This document shows, piece by piece, positions 39,951 through 40,029 of a stretch of DNA of 40,029 nt. Every line of letters starts with the position of its first letter. The first letter of the stretch is position 1. The translations under genes were made by a program, and so were the position numbers. The notes under the pieces were generated by a model. The model was not told the origin of the DNA. It searched no databases and worked only from the letters and a program-made list of their open reading frames with translations. This DNA is from an uncultured Propionibacteriaceae bacterium. GTDB taxonomy: Bacteria > Actinomycetota > Actinomycetes > Propionibacteriales > Propionibacteriaceae. The stretch covers positions 1-40,029 of the forward strand of contig CALKHV010000012.1 of assembly GCA_937988865.1 (NCBI GenBank), written 5' to 3'.

Positions 39951-40029
39951 CTGGGCACCTCAGAGACAGAGCACCTCAGAGTCAGAGCACCTCAGAGTCA
40001 GAGCACCTCAGAGTCAGAGCACCTCAGAG
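39951..40029. repeat. 16-bp tandem repeat running off the window
   Basis: A diverged first unit (39951-39966) is followed by CAGAGCACCTCAGAGT at 39967-39982, 39983-39998 and 39999-40014, then 15 bases of a further copy to the window edge. The copies are identical, so the array is recent. The unit is lower in G+C than its surroundings. The full length is unknown because the window ends. Confidence 0.95.

Noticed and set aside
39951..40029. CRISPR-like array at the window edge
   Set aside because: Copies are directly abutting 16-mers with no spacers, so it is a simple tandem repeat.

Overview
The window is high-GC DNA (roughly 68-70% G+C by eye). Its genes fit a chromosomal segment of a high-GC actinobacterium: GTG/ATG starts, many 1-4 bp gene overlaps, leaderless starts with a TAnnnT -10 element, TTGTCCACA DnaA boxes, an HspR-type HAIR operator and an actinobacterial Tad pilus operon. 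Propionibacteriaceae is my best guess, but this is inference. I see no rRNA, tRNA, IS element, prophage or CRISPR array.

Layout. Positions 1-6.3 kb hold a pair of DnaA boxes, a DUF488 protein, a tryptophanase/tyrosine phenol-lyase family enzyme, an EntS-type MFS exporter, an operon of a DUF2975-like membrane protein and an XRE regulator behind paired palindromes, an OsmC protein and a flavodoxin. Positions 6.3-9.4 kb are a molybdate operon on the minus strand (HTH-TOBE regulator, modA, modB, modC). Positions 9.5-17.6 kb are single genes: hsp20 with a HAIR site, DinB-like, a membrane protein, nucleotidyltransferase, GlsB/YeaQ-type protein, methyltransferase, a short UvrA-like ATPase, a VOC protein and an AlkD-like protein. 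A 290-bp intergenic repeat cluster lies at 13.7-13.97 kb. Positions 17.8-26.3 kb are a tight plus-strand Tad/Flp operon: cpaB-like, tadZ-like, tadA, tadB, tadC, flp, two TadE/F-like pseudopilins, and a membrane-spanning protein with LysM domains outside and a SARP/BTAD region inside.

Positions 26.3-40 kb carry an MFS transporter, a small unknown protein, a sigma-like regulator behind three 20-bp-spaced GACAACAC repeats, a MacB/Lol-like ABC transporter, a glycogen-debranching-like enzyme, a NarL-type two-component system, a 614-aa protein of unknown function, a 40-aa membrane peptide and a membrane-anchored Cys-containing protein. The window ends inside a 16-bp tandem repeat.

The most striking signal is not a gene. 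The hexamer GGACGC (and its complement GCGTCC) is scattered across the whole window at several times the expected density, on both strands and in all reading frames. It appears to override codon preference: Gly-Arg is repeatedly written GGA-CGC, and Ala-Ser GCG-TCC. This looks like a genome-wide DNA-level signal. Other signals worth a look are the two DnaA-box pairs, the iteron-like array, the intergenic repeat family, the membrane SARP at the end of the tad operon, and at least nine leaderless starts with fixed TAnnnT spacing.
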